Positions 49,005 to 58,252 of a stretch of 64,000 bases of DNA are shown piece after piece. The stretch covers positions 1 to 64,000 of the forward strand of contig WRPI01000003.1 of assembly GCA_009773395.1 (NCBI GenBank), read 5' to 3'. The stretch comes from Hyphomonadaceae bacterium. GTDB taxonomy: Bacteria; Pseudomonadota; Alphaproteobacteria; Caulobacterales; Aquidulcibacteraceae. Made by a program: the position numbers and the translations under genes. Under the pieces are notes generated by a model, which worked only from the letters and a program-made list of their open reading frames with translations, searched no databases and was not told the DNA's origin. The first letter of the stretch is position 1, and every line of letters starts with the position of its first letter.

Positions 49005-50558
49005 TTATTTCACGCTCGCCTCCGCGAGTTTTTGGGAGTTCACATAATCGACTTTGCCAGTGCCGAGAATGGGGATTTCTTTGGCGTAAATAATCCGCTT
49101 AGGTAGGGATAATTCGCTGGCACCATTGGCGCGATACCAATTTTGCAGCGCCGATTTTTCGGCATTTTGCAAATCACTAAGTAGGACAATTTGCTCGCCT
49201 TTTTTTGGATCATTGAGTGAAATTGCAACATGCGTATTATTGGGCCAAAGCGCAGTGGCATAACCTTCAACCGCAGTAAGCGACACCATTTCACCGCCAA
49301 TTTTTGCAAAACGCTTTAGCCGCCCGCGAATTGTGATATAGCCTTCATCATCAATTGAAACCACATCGCCAGTATCGTGCCAGCCATCGGCATAGGGTTG
49401 AATTTCGCCAGGTGCATCGACCCTAACATAGCCTTTCATGACGTTTGGCCCTTTGACATAAAGCCTGCCGCCGCCACCAATCCCAGGAATCGACTCGAGC
49501 TTCCATTGCATTGCCGGCACAAAACGTCCAACTGTCCCTGGGCGGTTTTTGGCATCTGGGGTGTTGATGGCGATTACGGGAGAGGCTTCAGTTGCGCCAT
49601 AGCCTTCAACAATTGGCACTCCAAAACGGGTCATCAATAAATCACGAGTTTCTGGTTTGACTTTTTCCGCGCCCGCAACAATAAATTTCAAAGTGCTCAA
49701 ATCACCCTCATCGGCGACCCGCGTATATTGGTTGATGAAAGTATCAGTACCAAAAAGAATTGACGCTTCAATTTCCTTGACCAATTTCACAATGACTTTT
49801 GACTGCAAAGGTGAGGGGAATAAGAACCCGCGCATTCCCGAAATAAGGGGTAAAAGCGCGCCACCAGTTAAGCCCATGGAGTGGAATATTGGCAAGGGGC
49901 ATAAAGTTAAATAAGTCGGCAATAAATCAATTGTCGCGGCGACTTGTTCAATATTTGCGAGTAAGTTGGCATGACTTAGGGCAACCCCCTTGGGTGCGCC
50001 TTCGGTGCCAGAGGTAAATAGCATTACGGCCACGGCATCGGGGTCAGTTTTGGCAATTACCATTTTGGGGAATGTGGCATCGCTTAAACCGCGAACTTTG
50101 TCGATTGCACTTATGGATTCTCTAATATCCTCAAGATAAATCACGTTAAAGTGCTTGTCCAAAACCGCAATCAATGGCTCGAGGCCCGCATGGGCTATAA
50201 ATCTGCGCGCGGTGATAATCGTTTTAATTTGCGCAGCCTCACAGGCCGAGCGAATATTGCGGTGGCCAGCAGTGAAATTCAACATCGCAGCAGTTCGGCC
50301 AAAAGCCATCATGCCAAAAAATGAAACTACGGCCCCAACCGAGCTTGCAATCAATAAGCCAACAACTTCGTTTGGAGCAGTGACTTTGGCTATTTTGCGC
50401 CCCAAAACCATCGAGCTTAGAACGACTTTGTCATAATCAAGAGGATTTCGGTCAATGTCTTCAATTATTATTTTTTTGCCACCAAATTTTTTCTTCGCGT
50501 CCAATAATGCCTCAAATAATGATAGCCGCGTGCGCGAATAATCAAATTGCTTTGCCAT
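49005..50558 (-). CDS. AMP-binding acyl-activating enzyme, Aas-like
   Basis: A 517-residue adenylate-forming enzyme. Motifs: MLFTSGTEGAPKGVALSH (P-loop), YGATEASP, DGWHDTGDVVSIDDEGY and the C-terminal lysine region PILGTGKVDYV. The overall pattern (FHSMGLTGG, GRLKRFAKIGGEMVS) is closest to the acyl-ACP synthetase half of Aas, which recycles lysophospholipid. The acyltransferase half is missing, so it may work with a separate acyltransferase or load fatty acids on ACP or CoA. It is divergent from the M1 peptidase gene. Confidence 0.85.
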   Translation of the reverse strand: MAKQFDYSRTRLSLFEALLDAKKKFGGKKIIIEDIDRNPLDYDKVVLSSMVLGRKIAKVTAPNEVVGLLIASSVGAVVSFFGMMAFGRTAAMLNFTAGHRNIRSACEAAQIKTIITARRFIAHAGLEPLIAVLDKHFNVIYLEDIRESISAIDKVRGLSDATFPKMVIAKTDPDAVAVMLFTSGTEGAPKGVALSHANLLANIEQVAATIDLLPTYLTLCPLPIFHSMGLTGGALLPLISGMRGFLFPSPLQSKVIVKLVKEIEASILFGTDTFINQYTRVADEGDLSTLKFIVAGAEKVKPETRDLLMTRFGVPIVEGYGATEASPVIAINTPDAKNRPGTVGRFVPAMQWKLESIPGIGGGGRLYVKGPNVMKGYVRVDAPGEIQPYADGWHDTGDVVSIDDEGYITIRGRLKRFAKIGGEMVSLTAVEGYATALWPNNTHVAISLNDPKKGEQIVLLSDLQNAEKSALQNWYRANGASELSLPKRIIYAKEIPILGTGKVDYVNSQKLAEASVK

Positions 50559-50728
50559 TTTCCATACCCTTAAGTGCCAATATTCTTTGTTTTGGCTTGT
50601 AATGTTTTGTAACAAAAGGTGACTTTTAGAACACAAATAGCCTTGTGCCAAACACAAAGACAGGTTTGAAGTGCAATTTGAACAGTAACATTCTTGTTAT
50701 TTGCTCAAAACCCAATAGAAATATTGGC

Positions 50729-53137
50729 ATGAAAAATTATTTACGCTTATTGCTCGTCACATTGGCATTGGCAATGCCATTCCTGTTTTCCCCATTTGCA
50801 GATGCTGAAGCACTGCGGCAAACCAAAGGGACATTTCGCGATGCTTTTCGCCAACTCGACCCCGAAGAATTGCCCACCCCCAATGATTTTCGCAGCGCAT
50901 CAGGCGCACCAGGTTCACGTTATTGGCAACAACAAGTGGACTATAAAATCCAAATCCGCCTCGATGAAACCAATCGATCCTTAAGCGGTCGCGAAGTCAT
51001 TAAATATAAGAATAATTCGCCCGATACAATTACGTATCTTTGGCTGTTGTTGGATCAAAATAATTATCGCCGCAATTCGATCGCCCAGCTAACAAGAACC
51101 ACTGCCGAAACTGGGCGGATTAGCTTTGATGAAGTTCGCCGCATGGCGAGGATGCAGGAATGGGAAGGCGGCTTTAATATCAAAGCTGTCGCGACCACAA
51201 GTGGCGCAGGGCTTCGCCATAATATTGTCGATACTCTTTTAAGGATTGATTTGGCAGCCCCACTTGCCCCTGGGCAAGAAGTTGAATTTGTTATCGAGTT
51301 TGATTTGCCAATGGTTGACAATAAACTTGTTGGTGGTCGCTCGGGTTATGAGTGTTTCACCGCAGCTGGCCAAGACGGAAATTGCATTTTTGAAGCTGCC
51401 CAATGGTTTCCACGGCTCGCTGTCTATTCGGACTATGAAGGTTGGCACAATAAAGCGTTTTTGGGCGCGGGCGAATTTACTTTGGAATTCGGTAGTTACG
51501 ACGTTGAAATCACCGTTCCATCAGATTTTGTAGTCGCTTCCACTGGTGAATTGGTCAATGCCAACGCGATATTATCGCCAGCCCAAGCGCAAAGGTTAGC
51601 TGCGGCGCGCGTGAAATATGATAGGCCATCATTTATCGTCACCCCAGCCGAAGCATTAGCCGCTCAAACCCGCCGCGCGACCACAAGCAAAACTTGGCAA
51701 TTCCGCGCCAATAATGTCCGTGATTTCGCTTGGGCAGGCTCACGCAAATTCATTTGGGACGCAATGGGAGTTCGCCAAACTCGCAATAATAATGGTGAGC
51801 CAAATAATGTTTTAGCCATGAGTTTCTACCCAAATGAGGCCGAGCCTTTATGGTCAACTTATTCAACCCAAGCAATTGCCCATACAATCAATATTTATGG
51901 TCGTATGGCGTTTCCTTACCCATACCCAAGCGCGCAATCAGTTAATGGGCCGGTGGGCGGCATGGAATACCCAATGATAACTTTTAACGGCCCAAGACCC
52001 GTGAAAGATAACAAAGGCAATATTACTTATACTGACCGCGTGAAATATGGTCTGATTTCGGTGATAATCCATGAAGTTGGACATATTTGGTTCCCGATGA
52101 CGGTCAATTCGGATGAACGTCAATGGACTTGGATGGACGAGGGGCTGAACACTTTCGTTCAATATATTGCAGAGCAAGAATGGTCTGATGACTACCCGTC
52201 ACGGCGCGGAGATCCGCGCGATTTGACCGAATATATGGTTGGTGAAAACCAAGTTCCGATTATGACGCAATCAGATTCGGTGCTGCAATTGGGCAATAAT
52301 GCTTATGGCAAACCCGCAACTGCTTTGGTGATTTTGCGCGAGACCATTATGGGCCGCGAGAATTTCGATAGGGCATTTCGTGAATATTCAATGCGCTGGC
52401 GTTTCAAACGTCCAACTCCTGCTGATTTCTTTCGCACAATGGAAGAAAGTAGTGGCGTGGATCTTGATTGGTTTTGGCGTGGTTGGTTTTATTCAACCGA
52501 CCATGTAGATATCGCGCTGACGGCGGTGCGTGAAGGAACTATCGACACCCAAAACCCCAGCATTGAAGCCAATCGCCGCATCGCCGAGCGTGATGCACGG
52601 CCAGTTGAACACGGCGTTGCCAGGGTTGCCGATATTGACAAAATTATTGAGCTTCACCCCGAACTTAAGGATTATTACGACAGCGTAGACCCGTTAGCGG
52701 ACACTCAATCCGAGCGCGAAGCAGCAGCTAGGGCATTAGCTGCCTTAACGCAAGATGAGCGCGCGGTTTTGGCAAGGTCGGAAAAAATCTATGTCATCAG
52801 CCTTGAAAATAAAGGCGGGCTGGTAATGCCTGTGATATTGAAATTCACTTTTGCCGATAATAGCAGCCAAATCGTAGAAATTCCTGCCGAAATTTGGCGT
52901 CAAAATGCCAAAAATGTCAATTGGAGCTTTATGACGCTTAAAACACTAACCTCGGTTGAATTGGATCCGCGCCAAGAAACTGCTGACGCAGATCGCAATA
53001 ATAATTATTTCCCGCCGAGAATAGAGCCAAGCAGGCTGCAAATCTTTAAGGAAAAAGGGCCAAGAAACCAAATGCGTGACAATAATTTGACCGTTGCCCC
53101 AAACACTACGCAAACAAGCTCGGCGAAGGAAAAATAA
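50729..53137 (+). CDS. M1-family metallopeptidase, secreted
   Basis: A zinc aminopeptidase-type protein (802 residues). It has a signal peptide (1-27, ending ADAEA), a beta-sheet N-terminal domain, and the M1 catalytic domain with GGMEYP (substrate N-terminus recognition) and HEVGH (448-452). The third ligand E471 follows at the expected spacing of 18 residues. The C-terminal part has a long unclassified region. ATG 50729 starts the signal peptide; the open frame extends upstream without similarity. It is coupled to a DUF6702 gene, a recurrent pair. Exported location is inferred from the signal. Confidence 0.9.
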   Translation: MKNYLRLLLVTLALAMPFLFSPFADAEALRQTKGTFRDAFRQLDPEELPTPNDFRSASGAPGSRYWQQQVDYKIQIRLDETNRSLSGREVIKYKNNSPDTITYLWLLLDQNNYRRNSIAQLTRTTAETGRISFDEVRRMARMQEWEGGFNIKAVATTSGAGLRHNIVDTLLRIDLAAPLAPGQEVEFVIEFDLPMVDNKLVGGRSGYECFTAAGQDGNCIFEAAQWFPRLAVYSDYEGWHNKAFLGAGEFTLEFGSYDVEITVPSDFVVASTGELVNANAILSPAQAQRLAAARVKYDRPSFIVTPAEALAAQTRRATTSKTWQFRANNVRDFAWAGSRKFIWDAMGVRQTRNNNGEPNNVLAMSFYPNEAEPLWSTYSTQAIAHTINIYGRMAFPYPYPSAQSVNGPVGGMEYPMITFNGPRPVKDNKGNITYTDRVKYGLISVIIHEVGHIWFPMTVNSDERQWTWMDEGLNTFVQYIAEQEWSDDYPSRRGDPRDLTEYMVGENQVPIMTQSDSVLQLGNNAYGKPATALVILRETIMGRENFDRAFREYSMRWRFKRPTPADFFRTMEESSGVDLDWFWRGWFYSTDHVDIALTAVREGTIDTQNPSIEANRRIAERDARPVEHGVARVADIDKIIELHPELKDYYDSVDPLADTQSEREAAARALAALTQDERAVLARSEKIYVISLENKGGLVMPVILKFTFADNSSQIVEIPAEIWRQNAKNVNWSFMTLKTLTSVELDPRQETADADRNNNYFPPRIEPSRLQIFKEKGPRNQMRDNNLTVAPNTTQTSSAKEK

Positions 53138-53644
53138 GTGGCGCGGTTTTGGGGTTTTGCCGCCCTTATATTGGTTGAGTTTTTGATGTTTGCCACACCA
53201 AACATTGCCATGGCCCACAAAATGGATAGTGCGTTATCGACCATCAATGTCAGCGAAAACGGTGCGGTTGAAATTACCCATCGCATTTTCGCGCATGACA
53301 TTGAGCATCAATTTGAGCTTTCCAATATTGGTATGGATTATTTTGAAACCGCTGCGGGACAGCAACAAATTGAAACTTATTTGCGGCAAGCTTTTGTTTT
53401 CAACGATGGCCAGAACCAACCAATCGCGCTTAGTTTTGTCGGCGCGCAAATTGAAGGTGATTTGCTATATGTTTATTTTGAAGGGCAAATTGCCCAAAAC
53501 CGCGAATTTATGATTGATTCCAATATTTTGAACCTCTTCTCTGCCACTCAAACCAATTTTGTAAATCTGCATTTTGGCGAGATTACAAAATCAATCGTGT
53601 TTAGCGGCGGGCAGGGAGAAACGCGGATCTCACTGGGGCAATAG
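53138..53644 (+). CDS. DUF6702 family secreted protein
   Basis: A 168-residue protein with a signal peptide (1-26, ending IAMA) right before AHKMDSALSTINV, the pattern of DUF6702, whose members start their mature form with a His-rich segment and contain HRIFAHDIEH. Function is unknown; the family is commonly found beside M1 peptidases. Start is GTG 53138, immediately after the M1 stop codon, so it is cotranslated. Confidence 0.8.
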   Translation: MARFWGFAALILVEFLMFATPNIAMAHKMDSALSTINVSENGAVEITHRIFAHDIEHQFELSNIGMDYFETAAGQQQIETYLRQAFVFNDGQNQPIALSFVGAQIEGDLLYVYFEGQIAQNREFMIDSNILNLFSATQTNFVNLHFGEITKSIVFSGGQGETRISLGQ

Positions 53645-53691
53645 CACCAATATTGCTTTTGTTTTGACTTCAAACCAATTATAGCGAAAAC

Positions 53692-54645
53692 ATGGTTACT
53701 ATGATTGATAAATTGGGTAAAGCCCGCCCGCGCCACCCCGAAAAGCAAAAAAATCCTGACAGCGAAATCTTGCGCAAACCAGATTGGTTGCGGGTTCGAG
53801 CGCCAGGGTTAGGCGAATATCAAAATACTGCCAAATTGGTGAAAAACCTCGGCCTTCACACAGTTTGCGAAGAAGCGGCTTGTCCAAATATCGGCGAATG
53901 CTGGTCCAAAAAACACGCAACCATGATGATTTTGGGCGATACTTGCACAAGAGCTTGCGCCTTTTGCAATGTCAAAACTGGCAAGCCTGGGCCAATAGAC
54001 ATTGATGAGCCGAAAAAAGTTGCCGAAGCTGTCGCCCAAATGGGGTTAAGCCATATTGTGATAACTTCGGTAGATCGTGATGATCTTGACGATGGCGGGG
54101 CATTACATTTTGCCAATACAATTCAAGAAATTCGCAAAGCCACACCACATACCACGATTGAAGTTCTAACCCCCGATTTCTTGCGTAAAAAAAACGCGGT
54201 TGAAATCGTTATTGATGCGAAGCCTGACGTTTTCAACCATAATATTGAAACCGTGCCACGTTTATATTTATCAATCCGCCCAGGCGCGCGTTATTATAGT
54301 TCGATACGGCTATTGGAGCGGGTCAAAGAGCGAGATGCCTGTATTTTTACCAAATCTGGATTGATGGTGGGCCTTGGCGAAGACAAACAAGAAGTGATGC
54401 AAGTTATGGACGATATGGTCGCGGCGGGCGTTGATTTTCTTACCATTGGCCAATATTTGCAACCGACCCGCAAACATGCCCCAATTGACAGGTTTGTTAC
54501 GCCTGATGAATTTAAGTCGCTTGAAGTTATTGCATATTCCAAAGGTTTTCATATGGTTTCTTCGTCGCCTCTAACCCGCTCAAGCCACCATGCAGGTGAC
54601 GATTTTGAAAAATTGCGGCAAAATCGCATGTCAGCGCAAAAATGA
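53692..54645 (+). CDS. lipA: lipoyl synthase
   Basis: Radical-SAM enzyme that inserts the two sulfurs into octanoyl groups on lipoyl domains. The 317 residues have both cluster motifs: the auxiliary cluster C59/C64/C70 ([12 protein letters not shown]) and the radical-SAM cluster C85/C89/C92 (CTRACAFC). The C-terminal [12 protein letters not shown] is typical. Its substrates include the lipoyl domains of PdhB and PdhC encoded at 5.6-8.3 kb. Confidence 0.97.
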   Translation: MVTMIDKLGKARPRHPEKQKNPDSEILRKPDWLRVRAPGLGEYQNTAKLVKNLGLHTVCEEAACPNIGECWSKKHATMMILGDTCTRACAFCNVKTGKPGPIDIDEPKKVAEAVAQMGLSHIVITSVDRDDLDDGGALHFANTIQEIRKATPHTTIEVLTPDFLRKKNAVEIVIDAKPDVFNHNIETVPRLYLSIRPGARYYSSIRLLERVKERDACIFTKSGLMVGLGEDKQEVMQVMDDMVAAGVDFLTIGQYLQPTRKHAPIDRFVTPDEFKSLEVIAYSKGFHMVSSSPLTRSSHHAGDDFEKLRQNRMSAQK

Positions 54646-54646
54646 C

Positions 54647-55120
54647 ATGAACTTGCGCAAAATCGAAATCAAAGAAATAGTGGCGTTTAGCCTCAACCAA
54701 TTGATGGAATTGGTTGGCGATGTCGCCAATTACCCTGATTTTTTGCCTTGGGTAAAAGCTGCCAAAATCTGGGATATGGATGAAGATAAGAGCAGTTTTA
54801 GTGCCCAATTATTGATTGGTTACAAAGCCTTTCGTGCGACTTTTTCGACGAAAGTGACAATTGATACTCAAAACCAAACCGTCAGAACCCACTTAATTGA
54901 GGACGGCAAATCTGCGAGAGGGATATTTTCACGGCCTCTCAAATCACTTGATTGCAAATGGGCTTTTTCACCAAATGAAAATGGAACTGAAATTCATCTT
55001 GTCATTGAATTAGAATTTGCGGACATGATGTTGGCAAAATTGGTTGGCAATAATTTGCATAAAGCCAGCGCGCGAATAATGAACGCATTCATAGAAGAAG
55101 CGAAAAAGCGCTATCATTAA
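54647..55120 (+). CDS. COQ10-like START-domain protein
   Basis: A 157-residue member of the COQ10/RatA family, helix-grip proteins thought to bind ubiquinone and help respiration. Features: VGDVANYPDFLPWVKAAKI near the N-terminus and a long C-terminal helix. ATG 54647 is one base after the lipA stop; this lipA pairing is conserved in alphaproteobacteria. A toxin role (RatA) is less likely in this context. Confidence 0.88.
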   Translation: MNLRKIEIKEIVAFSLNQLMELVGDVANYPDFLPWVKAAKIWDMDEDKSSFSAQLLIGYKAFRATFSTKVTIDTQNQTVRTHLIEDGKSARGIFSRPLKSLDCKWAFSPNENGTEIHLVIELEFADMMLAKLVGNNLHKASARIMNAFIEEAKKRYH

Positions 55121-55167
55121 TGCTCAGAATCCTCTAACTCAAAAAACGCGACAAAAAAGGAATAAAA

Positions 55168-57453
55168 ATGGCAACTCAGGCGGCGAAAAACAACCTTTCT
55201 ACAAATAACATTGACAATAATTTCTTCATGAAGTCTGCCAATTGGACCTATCCCGCCGTGACGTTTTTATCGGCGTGTTTGATGTTTACTTTGCAACCCA
55301 TGTTCGCAAAAATGCTAACCCCATTGATGGGCGGCACACCTGCGGTTTGGAATACTGCCTTGGTATTTTACCAAGGCACGCTTTTAATTGGCTATTTTTA
55401 CGCCCATATCATCGCCACCAAATTTGATTTGAAACAACAATTGCTGATTCATGGCGGATTATTATTGATTGGCGCATTGTTTTTGCCAGTTCGTGTTACC
55501 CAATTGATGGGCGCACCCAATGTGAATATTCCCGTTATTTGGACATTTGGCGCTTTGTTCCTCTCAATCGGCGCGCCAATAATTGCGATTTCGGCTACTG
55601 CGCCTTTGGTGCAAGCATGGCGGGCGCGAATTGGCGATAAGGTTGACCCATATCCGCTTTATGCAGCCTCCAACCTTGGCAGTTTCTTGGCGCTTGCGGC
55701 CTATCCATTTTTGATTGAACCTTTAATGGGCGCGAAAATGCAAAGCTTTGTTTGGGCTGGGGTTTTTGGCGTTTTGGCGCTTTTATTATTTATGGCTATT
55801 CGCGCTGTCCCGCTTGATTCCAAGCCGCCAGTAGAAGTTGCGGAGCATAAAACAAATTGGCAAGAACGCCTCAAATGGATTGGCTTTGCCGCGCCGCCAT
55901 CGGCACTTTTGGTTGCGGTTACAACCCATATTGTGACCGATGTTGCGTCGGTGCCATTATTATGGATACCGCCGCTTGCGTTATTTCTATTGACCTTTGT
56001 CATAGCCTTCGGGAAATTAGGTGACAAAATATGGGAAATCGCTGCGCCATTGAAATTTTTGGTCGTGTTTATACTAGCAGCCACTATGGCGGCAAATGTT
56101 GACGATGAATATTTGGGGCTGGCAATTCACGTTTTTGCATTTTTCCTTATCGTATTATGCTGCCATCTCGAACTGGCACACACGAGGCCCGAGCCTGCGA
56201 GATTAACTGAATTTTATTTATGGATGTCGGTTGGCGGCGTATTGGGCGGCGCATTCGCGGCACTTTTGGCACCAGTGATTTTTAATACCACCATTGAATA
56301 TCAAATAATATTGGCAATTGCTTTATTGATTGCGCCTTGGGAAAAAATGGAAATGCGTTGGGCATTGCCGGCTGCCATCATCGGCGTTTTGGCGGCGCTT
56401 TGGTTTGTTTATCGTGAACCTATTGCTTTATCCATGGACGCAACTTTTCCAATCGGTGCCGAGGCAGGCAAGAGTTTTTTCTGGCAAAATCTAAGACTAG
56501 TTTGGGATTCGCAATTCGCAGGTGCAATGCTGGTGGCTTTGCTCGCGGTTGCGGCATCATTTGTAACGCGATCGTCAATTTTGGTGGCGACGTTTGGCGG
56601 CTTGGCGCTATTGCTACCGATTTTGCATGAAGATGGCGAATTTATTAAATTCCGAGATCGCAGTTTTTTCGGGGTTTTGGAAATTGAGGATAGTGGCAAT
56701 AGCTTCGATGCTTGGCGCTTTTTGTCCAACGGCACAACATTGCACGGCGTCATGAGCCTTAACCCAAGGCGCAACCGTGAGCCAATGTCCTATTATTGGC
56801 ACGAAACCCCAATTGGCCTTTTGTATGAAGAAGCCACTGAAGCCAAACCGACGACACTCCACGCTGGCGTAATTGGCCTCGGTATGGGTTCCACCACTTG
56901 TTACGCGAAACCCGGCCAAGATTGGAAGGTTTTTGAAATTAACCAACAAGTGATTGATGTATCAGTCAATTCGGATTTGGTTGGCTTTGTTAAACGCTGC
57001 GCCCCGCAAACCAAAGTTGTTTTGGGCGATGCACGTCTTAGTATGGCCAAAGAAGCCAATGGTTGGTTTGATATTGTTTTGGTTGACGCATTCACGTCTG
57101 ACGCAATTCCGACCCATATGATTACCCAAGAAGCGATTGCAATGATGATGAGCAAAATTAGACCCGATGGTGTTCTGGTGGTTCATATTTCCAACCGTTA
57201 TTTGGGATTGCAAAATATTGTCGCCGATGGCGCACATGCCGGCGGCTTTGCCGTAATGGAAGGCAGCCGTGATGGTAATGATGCGAACCCAAATGCAGAC
57301 ACTGGGGTGCGGGCTATAATTTTGGCGCATAATGAAGAACGCTTGGCAAGATACCACGGACCAGTTTGGACCCACATGTATCCAAGACCAAACCCAAGAC
57401 CATGGACTGATGACCACACCGACATTATGACTGCGATAAGGGATAATTATTAG
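55168..57453 (+). CDS. fused multi-pass membrane protein / spermidine synthase-like
   Basis: A 761-residue fusion. Residues about 25-500 contain some twelve to fourteen membrane segments. The remainder is a spermidine-synthase-like methyltransferase fold with GLGMGSTTCYA, KVFEINQQVIDVS, VLGDARLSM and VDAFTSDAIPTHM. The aspartate of the aminopropyltransferase motif is recognisable (VDAF), so polyamine chemistry coupled to transport is possible. The family (fused MFS/spermidine synthase) is common in bacteria but its activity is unproven. It stands alone, 48 bp after the COQ10-like gene. Confidence 0.85.
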   Translation: MATQAAKNNLSTNNIDNNFFMKSANWTYPAVTFLSACLMFTLQPMFAKMLTPLMGGTPAVWNTALVFYQGTLLIGYFYAHIIATKFDLKQQLLIHGGLLLIGALFLPVRVTQLMGAPNVNIPVIWTFGALFLSIGAPIIAISATAPLVQAWRARIGDKVDPYPLYAASNLGSFLALAAYPFLIEPLMGAKMQSFVWAGVFGVLALLLFMAIRAVPLDSKPPVEVAEHKTNWQERLKWIGFAAPPSALLVAVTTHIVTDVASVPLLWIPPLALFLLTFVIAFGKLGDKIWEIAAPLKFLVVFILAATMAANVDDEYLGLAIHVFAFFLIVLCCHLELAHTRPEPARLTEFYLWMSVGGVLGGAFAALLAPVIFNTTIEYQIILAIALLIAPWEKMEMRWALPAAIIGVLAALWFVYREPIALSMDATFPIGAEAGKSFFWQNLRLVWDSQFAGAMLVALLAVAASFVTRSSILVATFGGLALLLPILHEDGEFIKFRDRSFFGVLEIEDSGNSFDAWRFLSNGTTLHGVMSLNPRRNREPMSYYWHETPIGLLYEEATEAKPTTLHAGVIGLGMGSTTCYAKPGQDWKVFEINQQVIDVSVNSDLVGFVKRCAPQTKVVLGDARLSMAKEANGWFDIVLVDAFTSDAIPTHMITQEAIAMMMSKIRPDGVLVVHISNRYLGLQNIVADGAHAGGFAVMEGSRDGNDANPNADTGVRAIILAHNEERLARYHGPVWTHMYPRPNPRPWTDDHTDIMTAIRDNY

Positions 57454-57501
57454 ATACCCAGCATTTGCTCTCCCAATAGGGCAATACAAGTGCAATCTGT
57501 T

Positions 57502-57735
57502 CCACCCCTTAAGTGCTTCCCTAGAGGGAAGCTGGCGCGCGAATGCGCGACGACAAGGTGAAAACGGTTGGGCGCACGTCAATGTTTGTTATAGCGGCAC
57601 GAACACCCTTCCGCCCCTTCGGGGCACATTTTTCCGGGGAAAACAGTCCTCCAGACTGTTTTCTATTTCCCGAAAAATCCCTCAAGGGAAGGACTTAACC
57701 AGCGCTACCTTTAAGTGTTTCCCTCGTGAGAAGCC
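57502..57735. repeat. intergenic hairpin repeat, copy 4
   Basis: A compound palindromic element filling most of the 300-bp gap between the spermidine-synthase fusion and cinA. It holds a GCTTCCCT/AGGGAAGC stem, a GCGCGCGAATGCGCG stem and a CCGCCCCTTCGGGGC segment. At 57628-57680 it has the same long hairpin as copy 1 (AAAACAGTC and GACTGTTTT with flanking CGGGG/CCCG arms). No gene is visible in it. It may stop convergent transcription. Confidence 0.8.
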
Positions 57736-57748
57736 AGAACAGCCCAAG

Positions 57749-58237
57749 TCACAACGCCCTTTCAAACAACCCCAGTGCCACCTTAACTGCCATAAGTCGG
57801 ATTGCGCCTCGGCCGATTTCGCCGAAATTATGTTCAAAATTGCGAGTTAAATGGCCTTTTTTGGCGAGGCCAAAATAGACTAGGCCGACAGGTTTTTCTG
57901 CGCTGCCACCACTTGGGCCAGCAACGCCAGTTATTGAAACCGCTATATCGCCGTTTGAATTTTTCAATGCGCCCGCTGCCATTGAATTGGCAACTTGCGG
58001 CGAAACGGCGCCATAAGTTTCAATCATTTCCCACGGCACATTAAGGCTTTGGTGTTTTGCAAGATTTGAATAAGTAACAAAACCGCGCTCGAACACAGCC
58101 GATGAGCCCGCGATGGAAGTTAGAAGCGATGCCACCATGCCGCCCGTGCAGCTTTCGGCGGTAACGAATTGCATGTTTTTGGCGGCGGCGGCGGCGATTA
58201 GTCTTTCGGCTTGCTCCAATAAATCTTCTTCAAACAT
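57749..58237 (-). CDS. CinA C-terminal domain protein (NMN amidohydrolase-like)
   Basis: A 162-residue stand-alone PncC domain, which in other bacteria deamidates nicotinamide mononucleotide for NAD recycling. The motifs TAESCTGGMVASLLT and ITGVAGPSGGSAEKPVG are present. ATG 58237 has GGGGG five bases upstream; ATG 58249 is an alternative. It follows ispDF by a few bases, the usual order. Confidence 0.92.
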   Translation of the reverse strand: MFEEDLLEQAERLIAAAAAKNMQFVTAESCTGGMVASLLTSIAGSSAVFERGFVTYSNLAKHQSLNVPWEMIETYGAVSPQVANSMAAGALKNSNGDIAVSITGVAGPSGGSAEKPVGLVYFGLAKKGHLTRNFEHNFGEIGRGAIRLMAVKVALGLFERAL

Positions 58238-58252
58238 TATAACCCCCATTGC

